Of a stretch of 5,541 nucleotides of DNA, positions 1 to 5,409 are shown piece by piece (the first letter of the stretch is position 1; every line of letters starts with the position of its first letter). Below the pieces are notes generated by a model that saw only the letters and a list, made by a program, of their open reading frames with translations, did no database searches and was not told the DNA's origin. The DNA is from a bacterium (lineage in GTDB: Bacteria > Actinomycetota > Acidimicrobiia > Acidimicrobiales > CATQHL01). The position numbers and the translations under genes were made by a program. The stretch lies in the NCBI GenBank assembly GCA_026713745.1, contig JAPONU010000319.1, positions 1-5,541 of the forward strand, written 5' to 3'.

Positions 1-1
1 C

Positions 2-889
2 ACCCGACGCGATCCCCGGGCCCCCGACGAGGCCGTCGTCACCCGCGACGCGCTGGAGTCCTACCTGGTGTGGGTCGCCGCCTCACATCTCGCTGCTCAC
101 ACCTCCAGCACCTACATCACGTGCCTGCGGGTCTTTCTCGATGCCTGCCGGCGCCACCGCTGGCTGCCGCGACTGCCCGCGACCGCAGCGATCTATCACG
201 ACGACCTGCCGAGGCGACCCCGGCCCCTGCCCCGGTTCATCCCCGAGTTCGTCATGGCACAACTCGAAGACCCCGAACGCCTCGCGATGCTGCCCGACGC
301 CACGACCCGGGCGCTCGTCATCGTGATCATGGAGACCGCCCTGCGGGCCAACGACGCCTGCTCGCTGCCGTTCAACCCGATCATCGAAGACAGCGCCGGA
401 TGGCCCTGCCTTCGCTACTTCAACACCAAGATGGCCGCCGAGCAACTCGTGCCCCTCAGCGCCGCGGCCGCCGCCCGCCAACACGCCGACCAGACCCGCC
501 AACGCGCCACCGAAGCGCTACAGCGCCTCCACGCCACCGCGCAACCGATCACGTTCACACACGTCGCCCGCACAGCAGGCGTGTCCCGGTCCTGGCTCTA
601 CCGCCAGCCCGACCTGCGAGCCGAGATCGATCGGCTCCGCGGAATTGACACAGCACAGGCTGTCCCCGTCCCATCACCTGAACGAGGATCAGCCGAATCG
701 CTGCGACAACGCCTCGAGACCGCCCTCGACGAGATCACCAGACTCAAAGCCGACAACCACCAGCTCCGACAACACCTCGCCCAGCACCTCGGCCGCCAGC
801 GCCAAAGCCGCATCCCCGCCCCGTCAGCGACATGTCTCCCACATGACACCCCACTTCACGACCACCACGCCGCCAAGCCCTCCAGATAA
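2..889 (+). CDS. Tn554-type TnpB recombinase fused in frame to TnpC (DUF6262); 5' partial
   Basis: The frame is open from the left edge, so the true start lies outside the window; the first internal start is GTG at 68. Residue numbers below count from that GTG. Residues 1-131 read as the N-terminal and early catalytic part of a Tn554-family TnpB tyrosine recombinase: a core-binding helical region, PRFIPEFVMAQLEDP, then the Arg-I box ALRANDACSLPF (Arg93) and YFNTKMAAEQLVPLS. The HxxR box and nucleophile Tyr that should follow are absent. From about residue 135 the sequence is instead TnpC/DUF6262: an Arg-rich helix, ITFTHVARTAGVSRSWLYRQPDLR (helix-turn-helix, about 161-184, given here as a family hallmark) and a leucine-rich coiled coil (209-243). 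In Tn554 elements tnpA, tnpB and tnpC are separate consecutive genes. An internal deletion has therefore probably joined B to C near nt 455-485. The recombinase should be inactive. DNA binding by the TnpC part is possible but unproven. The last ~25 residues look unrelated to the family. Confidence 0.82.
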   Translation, partial: TRRDPRAPDEAVVTRDALESYLVWVAASHLAAHTSSTYITCLRVFLDACRRHRWLPRLPATAAIYHDDLPRRPRPLPRFIPEFVMAQLEDPERLAMLPDATTRALVIVIMETALRANDACSLPFNPIIEDSAGWPCLRYFNTKMAAEQLVPLSAAAAARQHADQTRQRATEALQRLHATAQPITFTHVARTAGVSRSWLYRQPDLRAEIDRLRGIDTAQAVPVPSPERGSAESLRQRLETALDEITRLKADNHQLRQHLAQHLGRQRQSRIPAPSATCLPHDTPLHDHHAAKPSR

Positions 890-1015
890 CGATCAACAAC
901 CTGCGTCAAACGCGTCGCCTACCGATTCCGCCGCTTCGCGCACTACCGCATCCGAGCGCTGCTCCACGCCGGCAAACCCAACTGGGCGCTCCTCGCCACC
1001 ATCACTCCCCGCTAA
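889..1015 (+). pseudogene. C-terminal remnant of an ISL3-family transposase
   Basis: The plus strand from 905 reads VKRVAYRFRRFAHYRIRALL followed by HAGKPNWALLATITPR and a TAA stop at 1013-1015. This is the highly conserved C-terminus of actinobacterial ISL3-family DDE transposases. Just upstream, codons 889-903 read T-I-N-N-L in the frame shifted by one base; adding or removing one base at about 904 restores the family pattern INNL..VKRVA, so a frameshift lies there. The rest of the transposase, including its catalytic DDE residues, is gone; the Tn554-type fusion frame ends at 889 immediately before it. This is not a functional gene. Confidence 0.8.
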
Positions 1016-1386
1016 TTTCCGAAGCGCCGGTTTACGTCCAAGCCGATGACACCTGAAGGCCCATCAGGTGCTGCCCACGTGACCGCTAGCCGCCCACGGC
1101 GGTCGCGAAAGGCAAGATCAACCCCTGAGGCGCGAGATGCATCCCTGAGTACAGATCGCAGGAACAGTCCGAGATCTTCCCTAGTCTCCTCTGGGTTGGT
1201 AATCCAGTCGAAGTCGAGGTCTTCGGAGTAGCGGTAGTCCAAGTGCCAACATGAGCGTAGCAGGGTGCCCCCTTTGAACACGAGTCGCCTGCGCGTCGCT
1301 TGTCGGTCCGCGATCGCCGCCACGATGAAATGCTGGACACGATCACGCTCCAACACCGCGACAGGGGCGTGATCCTCTGGTCGCAT
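1012..1386 (-). CDS. abiEii: AbiEii-type nucleotidyltransferase toxin, C-terminally truncated
   Basis: AbiEii-family toxins are nucleotidyltransferases that transfer nucleotides to RNA targets and cause growth arrest during phage infection. The visible motifs are the first nucleotidyltransferase motif FKGGTLLR (residues 37-44) and the metal-binding motif YRYSEDLDFDW (51-61, Asp56, Asp58 and Asp60). The start ATG at 1386 overlaps the abiEi stop as TGATG and has no clear Shine-Dalgarno, so translation is probably coupled to the antitoxin. The frame is only 124 codons, while relatives are about 250-300. The last four codons (RFGN) and the stop are read out of the ISL3 terminal repeat. The conserved Lys and Asp of the third and fourth motifs are therefore missing, and the protein is very probably inactive. 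A start at 1428 is possible, but it would overlap abiEi deeply. Confidence 0.85.
   Translation of the reverse strand: MRPEDHAPVAVLERDRVQHFIVAAIADRQATRRRLVFKGGTLLRSCWHLDYRYSEDLDFDWITNPEETREDLGLFLRSVLRDASRASGVDLAFRDRRGRLAVTWAAPDGPSGVIGLDVNRRFGN
1016..1028 (+). repeat. Probable right terminal inverted repeat of the ISL3 element
   Basis: Read inward on the minus strand, the 13 bases are GGCGCTTCGGAAA. ISL3-family ends typically begin GGCTCTTC, so this differs at one of the first eight positions. It starts right after the transposase stop codon, as expected for these compact elements. It also coincides with the point where the abiEii toxin frame is cut. No left end or flanking duplication is available for comparison. 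Confidence 0.5.
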
Positions 1387-2225
1387 CAGCCGACAATCTG
1401 GTGGGCAAGAGCATTTGGGTTCGTCCACCAGTGGACTCGCCTAGCGGCGTCAGACCAGTTGGTGCCAGCGTACCGCGGCGCATTTCTGCTGTTGACGTTT
1501 ATCCACCGGTCACCCCTGCGAGCGGCCGACATCAGTTCCGCCCATCCGCGCTCCGGGCTGACGCCAATATCACTGGTCACCTTGCTTTGGGAGAGACCAT
1601 CTGCGATGGACGAGATGCGGCGCATACCGGCCCACCAACCCAGTTCCACGCCTAGAGCACGTACCGCGTCCGGGCTGAACTCCGGGCCGCCCCAGCAGAC
1701 GGCGTAGCCGATGTACTCCTCGCAGCGCGGAGCGTGGTTAGGGAATTGCGCACACTCCAACAGCGCGCGTTGTGGCTCAGACACCAAGGTCCGCTCAGTA
1801 AAGCGTCGCACGCCGCTATGAATGGCCTTCGCTGGCTCCCGCACATGCCTGATCCCTACCGTCGCTGCTCGCTCACGGGCTCGTGTACTGGTCGCAACCG
1901 TCAGGGGGAAGGTAAGGGGGATCCCCGCTGCGTCCAGCGCGCTGAGGTATGCAATACGACGGTCGCCGGCACCGAACAGGGCATCAAGGAGGCATTCGAG
2001 ATCTGGAGTCCACATTCCCGCGGGAGTCCCGAGAAGAACCTCGGCCGGCTTAACACCTGAGCGCGACCGGCACCACCATCCGCGCCCCGCGCTCTGCACC
2101 AGTCCTCGCTCTGCGAGGTGTCGCAACGCACGTGAGGCCGATGATGTGGTGATTCCTGCCAAGTCGCGGTACTGAGCGGTAGCGAAGGCGGCAGGCAATG
2201 AGTCGAGAAGCGACGCAGCGCGCAT
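1386..2225 (-). CDS. abiEi: AbiEi-type antitoxin / autorepressor of a type IV toxin-antitoxin system
   Basis: AbiEi antitoxins repress their own operon through an N-terminal winged helix-turn-helix and counteract the AbiEii toxin through a larger C-terminal domain. Here residues about 10-52 form the winged helix (ATAQYRDLAGITTSSASR, then ALRHLAERGLVQSAGRGWW). A middle region contains RIAYLSALDAAGI, matching the YLS..SAL..hG pattern of the family, and EPQRALLE follows further on. At 279 residues it is of normal family length and has no internal stop or frameshift. I chose ATG at 2225 because a TATACT -10 box sits six bases before it, implying a leaderless mRNA, and because the winged helix begins at once. 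Alternative in-frame starts at 2240 and 2324 would add residues unlike the family. Its partner toxin is broken, so it is probably an orphan antitoxin that could still repress or protect against related toxins. Confidence 0.86.
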   Translation of the reverse strand: MRAASLLDSLPAAFATAQYRDLAGITTSSASRALRHLAERGLVQSAGRGWWCRSRSGVKPAEVLLGTPAGMWTPDLECLLDALFGAGDRRIAYLSALDAAGIPLTFPLTVATSTRARERAATVGIRHVREPAKAIHSGVRRFTERTLVSEPQRALLECAQFPNHAPRCEEYIGYAVCWGGPEFSPDAVRALGVELGWWAGMRRISSIADGLSQSKVTSDIGVSPERGWAELMSAARRGDRWINVNSRNAPRYAGTNWSDAARRVHWWTNPNALAHQIVG

Positions 2226-2231
2226 ACGGGT

Positions 2232-2237
2232 AGTATA
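2232..2237 (-). promoter_or_regulatory. -10 box of the abiE operon (leaderless)
   Basis: On the minus strand the hexamer is TATACT (5 of 6 matches to TATAAT). It is followed by six bases and then the ATG at 2225, so transcription should begin at or next to the start codon. No good -35 box is seen 16-18 bases upstream. AbiEi would be expected to bind here, but no convincing inverted repeat operator is visible. Confidence 0.6.
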
Positions 2238-2299
2238 CATCGGACACCCGGAGTCGGCCCCCAGCGAAGCCATGCCCGTGCTCGGGACGGCCACTTCAC

Positions 2300-2464
2300 C
2301 CCCCGGGGACAAAAGCTGGGCCACAGATCACATCAACCCCCACGGCCGCGCGTGGGCCAGCGATGCCAGAGTCCACGAGTTTGCCAGCTACCGTTGCAGG
2401 TGAGTGATCGTTGGTGATCACGCTGCCCGCACCCCGTGCTGGGGTTCCCCCACGGGCGTGGGGG
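2300..2464 (-). ncRNA. Possible omega-RNA / right-end structure of the IS200/IS605 element
   Basis: In IS200/IS605 elements the 3' end of tnpB and the right end encode the guide-carrying omega-RNA. Here three hairpins follow each other on the minus strand: 2447-2454 pairing with 2457-2464 (eight perfect pairs, CCCCCACG/CGTGGGGG), 2431-2435 with 2441-2445 (ACCCC/GGGGT), and 2339-2344 with 2351-2356 (CCCACG/CGTGGG, six-base loop). The first two overlap the tnpB tail and the third lies beyond the stop. The position fits the model. The element boundary and any guide segment cannot be fixed by eye. Confidence 0.35.
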
Positions 2465-2639
2465 TTCGCGCTTCGTCGCCACCTGCCGGCGGGGTGCGGG
2501 TCTTGTGGTCGGCTCTGCGCTTGTCCGAAGCCCCGACTGGGCTTAGGTCGCCCGCTGGCCAGCGGGCGAGGTTGATCGCGGCGTTGTCGTCGCGGTCGTG
2601 TGTTGCTCGGCAGCGCTGGCAGTTCCATTGGGTGTCCCC
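2418..2639 (-). pseudogene. tnpB: C-terminal tail of an IS200/IS605-family TnpB (OrfB) nuclease
   Basis: Read leftward from 2639, the minus strand gives GDTQWNCQRCRATHDRDDNA then AINLARWPAG, with a TGA stop at 2420-2418. This contains the last half of the TnpB zinc ribbon (W-x-C-x-x-C) and the RuvC-III segment HDRDDNAAINLA, whose second Asp is catalytic in the family. The proline- and charge-rich tail of about 45 residues is typical of actinobacterial copies. In this frame a stop occurs at 2651-2649, just past a run of eight C at 2636-2643, so everything upstream of the zinc ribbon (most of the RuvC domain) has been lost. The remnant cannot be an active nuclease. It lies upstream of abiEi in the same orientation. 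Confidence 0.78.
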
Positions 2640-2643
2640 CCCC

Positions 2644-2790
2644 GACGCCTACGTGCGCTCGGGCGCGATCAGCGCCGCCGACGCCGTCGCCGACTCGGAC
2701 ACGGACATTGCCACCGGTGCGATGATCGAACCGGCCGCCGACATGTCGCTGTGGAGCTTCGCCGTCGTCGCGGCGCCTGCCTACAGTGTT
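2644..2790 (+). pseudogene. Unidentified coding-like fragment
   Basis: This frame begins just after the C run that ends the TnpB remnant and reads DAYVRSGAISAADAVADSDT, then DIATGAMIEPAADMSLWSFA, then VVAAPAY. Third codon positions are almost all G or C and the composition is protein-like, so it looks like a piece of a real gene. After about 2790 the frame becomes Arg/Pro/Gly-rich and no longer protein-like. There is no convincing start codon or ribosome binding site. I do not recognise the family. The ending LWSFAVVAAPAY vaguely recalls phage prohead proteases, but that is too weak to use as a name. Confidence 0.3.
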
Positions 2791-2939
2791 CGCCCGCCCG
2801 TGCCCCGCGGCCGCAGGTCGGGGCCATGGGGGACCCTGGTGCCCCGCCGCCGCGGCACCCTTCTACGTGACAGTCGCGTAGGCACTCAGGGAGGTGTTAG
2901 GACCGACGGTCTCCGGGTGGACCGACCAGGCCGAGGGTT

Positions 2940-2965
2940 GCCCCGCCGCCGCCGGGCGGCGGGGC
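2940..2965. repeat. Perfect 11-bp GC hairpin
   Basis: Bases 2940-2950 pair without mismatch to 2955-2965 around the four-base loop GCCG. No run of T follows on either strand, so it is not a standard intrinsic terminator, although actinomycete terminators often lack the T run. A second weaker hairpin, CTCGGG (2979-2984) with CCCGAG (2993-2998), follows. The rest of 2790-3087 shows no gene I can support. Confidence 0.55.
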
Positions 2966-3087
2966 TGTGCGGCGGCGTCTCGGGTTCGACTACCCGAGGG
3001 CCCCGCCAGTGCCCCACCGGCGAGCGACGGGGGACGGCGGGGAACTTTCACTTCTGTATCTAGCACGAACGCTCTGGTGATGCAACC

Positions 3088-3288
3088 CTATCGTGGCCGG
3101 TAATCGCGAGAATGTAGTTCGGCGCCGGGGTAGTTCGGATGGCGAGCCGCGATCAGTTTCGCTAGGGCGAGTGGTCGAAATTGTCCGTCGACGTGCGATG
3201 GAGAATTGATGAGGTCAAAGGCCTCGCGTGCTCCCAACTAGGCGTTCTGGTAGTCAATGAATACTGCGAGCCGCTGCAACGTTGCCAT
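3088..3288 (-). pseudogene. N-terminal remnant of a NYN-domain (PIN-like) RNase, with internal stop
   Basis: From ATG at 3288 the minus strand reads MATLQRLAVFIDYQNA, then TAG (3240-3238), then in the same frame LGAREAFDLINSPSHVDGQF, RPLALAKLIAARHPNYPGAE and LHSRDYRPR, with a second TAG at 3090-3088. AVFIDYQN is the first acidic motif of NYN/DUF88 proteins (metal-binding Asp12). In relatives a Tyr usually sits where the TAG is and the sequence proceeds toward a VYRGRP motif, so the fit continues across the stop with one probable TAC-to-TAG change. The remaining catalytic acids, which lie 60-100 residues further on, are gone. The family is thought to cleave RNA. This copy is dead and is interrupted too early to appear as an open frame. 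Confidence 0.72.
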
Positions 3289-3339
3289 CTTGAGAAGGCG
3301 GCGTGTTTACAAGGCGACGACGGGTCAGAGCACTCGACG

Positions 3340-3480
3340 TCGACGCCGTCGAACGAGATGTCGAAATTGAGGCCGAGGTAGATGGACACGGTGACCTGCG
3401 AGCGTCGGCCTGACCACGGTTCGTTGCTCCATTCTCCGATACGGCGCCCCGCGCGGGTGAGGTGTACTTCACAGAAGGTG
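3340..3480 (-). pseudogene. Unidentified minus-strand coding-like fragment
   Basis: The minus strand reads FCEVHLTRAGARIGEWSNEP, then WSGRRSQVTVSIYLGLNFDI, then SFDGVDVECSD. The composition is balanced, with a hydrophobic beta-strand pattern (VTVSIYLGLNFDISF), and third positions are mostly G or C, which contrasts with the other frames here. A GTG at 3389 could start a shorter product. Toward 3340 the frame loses protein character, and toward 3480 it runs into the plus-strand coiled-coil gene, so it is probably a broken piece. I do not recognise the family. The NYN remnant follows about 50 bases further on, in another frame. Confidence 0.3.
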
Positions 3481-3671
3481 TGCGACGACGAGAGCCCGCC
3501 GACGACGACGTGGAACTGGGTGCGGAGATCACCGGCGTGCGTGGCGAGATCACCGAGGTGCGTGCGGAGACGAAGCGAGCCATCGCCCGGCAGACGTTCG
3601 TGATCCTGGCGGCCGTGGCCGCGGCGTTCGTGCCGCTATGGCTGGACATGCTGGGACGCGCCGGCGGCTGA
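3462..3671 (+). CDS. Small coiled-coil protein with one C-terminal membrane helix
   Basis: The 69-codon product has a charged N-terminus (EGVRRREPADDDVELG), an amphipathic heptad segment AEITGVRGEITEVRAETKRA (21-40) and a hydrophobic helix TFVILAAVAAAFVPLWLDML (45-64), ending GRAGG. Two 21-base direct repeats (3525-3545 and 3546-3566) encode the successive heptads EITGVRG and EITEVRA. Third positions are mostly G or C, supporting coding on this strand. The frame is open back to a stop at 3411-3413. GTG at 3462 or GTG at 3480 are the possible starts, and neither has a strong ribosome binding site. It could be complete or the tail of a longer gene. Coiled-coil plus membrane-anchor proteins of this kind are common and mostly uncharacterised. 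Its TGA is followed in the same frame by the ATPase remnant. Confidence 0.5.
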   Translation: MYFTEGVRRREPADDDVELGAEITGVRGEITEVRAETKRAIARQTFVILAAVAAAFVPLWLDMLGRAGG

Positions 3672-3749
3672 GCGAGCTATCTGATATTCGCCTCGGCGGA
3701 CCCCGAGGGGTTCCTCGCCCAGTTCCCCGACGGCGCGGTCCTCGACGAG

Positions 3750-4775
3750 GTGCGCCGCCTTCCGGACCTGCTCTCGTACCTGAAGGTCCTCGGCGACGAG
3801 AAGAGGCGCAACGGCCTGTTCGTGCTGACCGCCAGCGAACAGTTCGGGCTCCTGGACTCGGTGAGCCAATCCCTCGCGGGGCGCACGGCGATACTCCACC
3901 TGCTGCCGTTCACGCTCGCCGAGCGGCGCCTGAGCGGTGCGAGCAACCGCCTCGAGGATGTCCTCCACTCCGGCGGCTACCCCCGGATCCACGATCAACG
4001 CCTCAACCCCACCGAGGCTCTCGACGCGTACTACCAGACGTATGTGGAACGGGACGCGCGGCGAATCGGCCAGATCCGCAACCTGGATGCCTTCGACACG
4101 TTCGTCCGCCTGTGCGCAGGCAGAATCGGCCAGCTGGTGAACCTGTCGGCCCTCGGAGCCGACGCGGGCGTCACACACGCCACAGCAGGAGAATGGCTCA
4201 GCGTCCTGGTGCGCAGCGACATCGTGTCCCGCCTCCCGCCGTTGCGCGCCAACATCCGCAAGCGCCTCACGAAGACACCCAAGATCTACTTTCACGATGT
4301 CGGGTTGGCCGCGTACCTGGCCGGCATCGAGGACCCCCGCGCCCTGTCCACCAGCCACATGCGCGGGGCACTGTTCGAGAACCTCGTCGTCTCGGAAGCG
4401 CTCAAACACCGCTACAACCAGGTCCGCCGGCCGAACCTGTCGTTCTACCGAGACAGCAGCGGCCGCGAATGCGACCTGATCCACGAACGCGCCGACCGGC
4501 TCACCGCCATCGAGATCAAATCGGGCATGACCGTCGCGTCGGACTGGTTCAACCCGCTCAACAGGGTCGCCGAGGATCTGCCGCTGATCACAACCAGAGC
4601 CGTCGTCTACGGCGGCGCCGAACCCCAACAGCGGACCGCCGCCGACGTGATCCCCTGCACCGGCTTCGCGGACTACCTGAAACAGATCGACGCCGCACCA
4701 TACGTGGACCCCACCCGGGGCCACGCCGGAGATCCGAAGCCGTCGCAGGCCCCACCCGGCGACCTCGGACTCTGA
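3750..4775 (+). CDS. AAA+ ATPase with DUF4143 domain, N-terminally truncated
   Basis: Family members are about 400-450 residues, with an AAA ATPase core and a C-terminal DUF4143 domain that has a PD-(D/E)xK nuclease-like fold. Their cellular role is poorly known. Here the homology begins near 3684 (FASADPEGFLAQFPDGAVLD, then EVRR), including the Walker B motif AVLDE, but the Walker A P-loop and the first ~80 residues are absent. The only start is GTG at 3750, just inside Walker B. The sensor region FVLTASEQF (24-32) and the SLAGRT motif (41-46, possible Arg finger) remain. The C-terminal domain runs from about 100 and retains GRECDLI (Asp242) and AIEIKSG (Glu255, Lys257), the acidic/Lys triad of the nuclease-like fold. 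Without Walker A, ATP hydrolysis is not expected. The frame is otherwise intact over 341 codons, so the loss seems recent. It follows the membrane-protein stop (3669-3671) in the same frame. Confidence 0.82.
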   Translation: MRRLPDLLSYLKVLGDEKRRNGLFVLTASEQFGLLDSVSQSLAGRTAILHLLPFTLAERRLSGASNRLEDVLHSGGYPRIHDQRLNPTEALDAYYQTYVERDARRIGQIRNLDAFDTFVRLCAGRIGQLVNLSALGADAGVTHATAGEWLSVLVRSDIVSRLPPLRANIRKRLTKTPKIYFHDVGLAAYLAGIEDPRALSTSHMRGALFENLVVSEALKHRYNQVRRPNLSFYRDSSGRECDLIHERADRLTAIEIKSGMTVASDWFNPLNRVAEDLPLITTRAVVYGGAEPQQRTAADVIPCTGFADYLKQIDAAPYVDPTRGHAGDPKPSQAPPGDLGL

Positions 4776-4796
4776 GCGGATCCCCCCCCCTCCCGC

Positions 4797-4868
4797 CGGT
4801 CCGGCCGCGCCGAGCGGGCCGAGGCCGAACCGGCGGCCCTGCGCGAGCGCCTCGACCCGCAGCGCTGA
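4797..4868 (+). pseudogene. C-terminal remnant of an unidentified gene (Ala/Glu/Arg helix)
   Basis: After a run of nine C (4782-4790), this frame reads RSGRAERAEAEPAALRERLD, then PQR and a TGA at 4866-4868. Such AERAEAE..L.ERL tails are common at the C-terminus of Uma2/DUF820-family proteins and of some other helical proteins, so the assignment is open. No start is present. It seems to be the fused end of a deleted gene. Confidence 0.3.
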
Positions 4869-4930
4869 GGGCGGCCGGTAGGCCCGAGCGCCGGCCGGGG
4901 TCCAGCCGCCACTCGCCGCTGCTTCCCCCG

Positions 4931-5280
4931 CCCCCGCCCTCGGCGCCCCGGCCCCCGCCCTCGGCGCCCCGGCGCCCCGACCCTCCTCCTCCCAGTCGGA
5001 CCCTCGCCAGTCCAGCGCCCCCGGCCCCGGCGCCGCGACCCTCCGCCAACCGCCCCGACCCCGTCAGTCCAACGCCCCCGCCCCCGCCCTCGGCGCCCCG
5101 ACCCTCCTCCTCCCAGGCGGACCCTCGCCAGTCCAACGCCCCTCCCCTCGCCAGTCCAGCGCCCCTCCCCTCGTCAGTCCAGCGCCCCCGCCCTCGGCGT
5201 TGCGGCGCCCCGACCCTCCTCCTCCCAGTTGGACTCTCGCCGGTCCAGCGCCCCCGCCCCCGCCCCCGGCGTCCCGGCGC
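4931..5280. repeat. C-rich imperfect tandem repeat array
   Basis: A 48-base unit beginning GCCCCGACCCTCCTCCTCCC and ending with a CCAGTCCAGCGCCCC-like segment occurs at 4974-5021, 5095-5142 and 5207-5254, with only a few differences between copies. A shorter 23-base unit (TCGCCAGTCCARCGCCCC plus five more bases) is in perfect tandem three times at 5125-5147, 5148-5170 and 5171-5193. A 20-base unit, CCCCCGCCCTCGGCGCCCCG, occurs at 4931-4950 and 4952-4971. The plus strand is almost pure C with few G-rich stretches, and long frames through it are compositional artefacts. The rest of 4869-5290 has no gene I can support. Confidence 0.85.
5251..5275 (-). other. Predicted G-quadruplex / i-motif tract
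   Basis: Four C runs on the plus strand (5251-5255, 5257-5261, 5263-5267 and 5273-5275), separated by one, one and five bases, give four G runs on the minus strand. This matches the usual G-quadruplex pattern. It sits at the right end of the repeat array, upstream of the next promoter. Confidence 0.5.
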
Positions 5281-5341
5281 CGCGACCCCGTCGAACTGCC
5301 GGGCGGCGCTCGTGCCTCGACCCAACCGGGCACATCATCGG

Positions 5342-5365
5342 TATCTTTCGTTATCTTCAGTATCT
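5342..5365 (+). promoter_or_regulatory. Three TATCT motifs in an AT-rich island
   Basis: TATCT occurs at 5342-5346, 5352-5356 and 5361-5365, with spacings of 10 and 9 bases, about one helical turn. This is the most AT-rich patch in the right part of the window and lies just upstream of the -35 box. It could be an activator or repressor site, or an UP-like element. Which of these it is cannot be decided from sequence. Confidence 0.35.
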
Positions 5366-5372
5366 CTCGGTG

Positions 5373-5402
5373 TTGTCGCCGGAGAGAGCGGGATGGTAGC
5401 GT
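5373..5402 (+). promoter_or_regulatory. Promoter of the right-edge gene (leaderless)
   Basis: TTGTCG (5373-5378) is 18 bases before TAGCGT (5397-5402), which fits the actinobacterial TTGnCn / TAnnnT pattern. The -10 box ends seven bases before GTG at 5410, so the mRNA would begin at the start codon. An imperfect inverted repeat, CTCTCGG (5364-5370) and CCGGAGAG (5379-5386), flanks the -35 box and could be an operator. Confidence 0.5.
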
Positions 5403-5409
5403 CGGGGTT

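Noticed and set aside
2441..2466. Palindrome resembling an actinobacterial type I-E CRISPR repeat
   Set aside because: Only a single copy is present, with no spaced repeats nearby and no cas genes. It lies in the tnpB tail, where such hairpins are expected.
2296..2628. A 110-codon minus-strand frame over the TnpB tail
   Set aside because: It is offset from the frame that carries the zinc ribbon and RuvC-III motif, so it is a shadow.
2979..3008. tRNA-like T-arm (GGGTTCGACTACCC) followed by a CCA at 3006-3008
   Set aside because: The loop is eight rather than seven bases, and no matching acceptor 5' strand, D-arm or anticodon arm is found upstream. At most it could be a decayed attachment site.
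2894..3103. Short plus- and minus-strand frames across the GC hairpin
   Set aside because: Both are low-complexity Ala/Gly/Arg/Pro sequence with no start signal, and the minus frame overlaps the decayed NYN end. Coding is not supported.
3636..4724. A 362-codon open frame on the minus strand opposite the ATPase
   Set aside because: It is the antisense shadow of the ATPase, whose plus-strand frame has clear family motifs. The antisense reading is Gly/Val/Asp-rich with no recognisable motif.
4588..5325. A Gly/Arg-rich 245-codon minus-strand frame through the repeat array
   Set aside because: The repeated GRG/RRRVGAP pattern follows directly from the DNA repeats. There is no start signal and no homology pattern.
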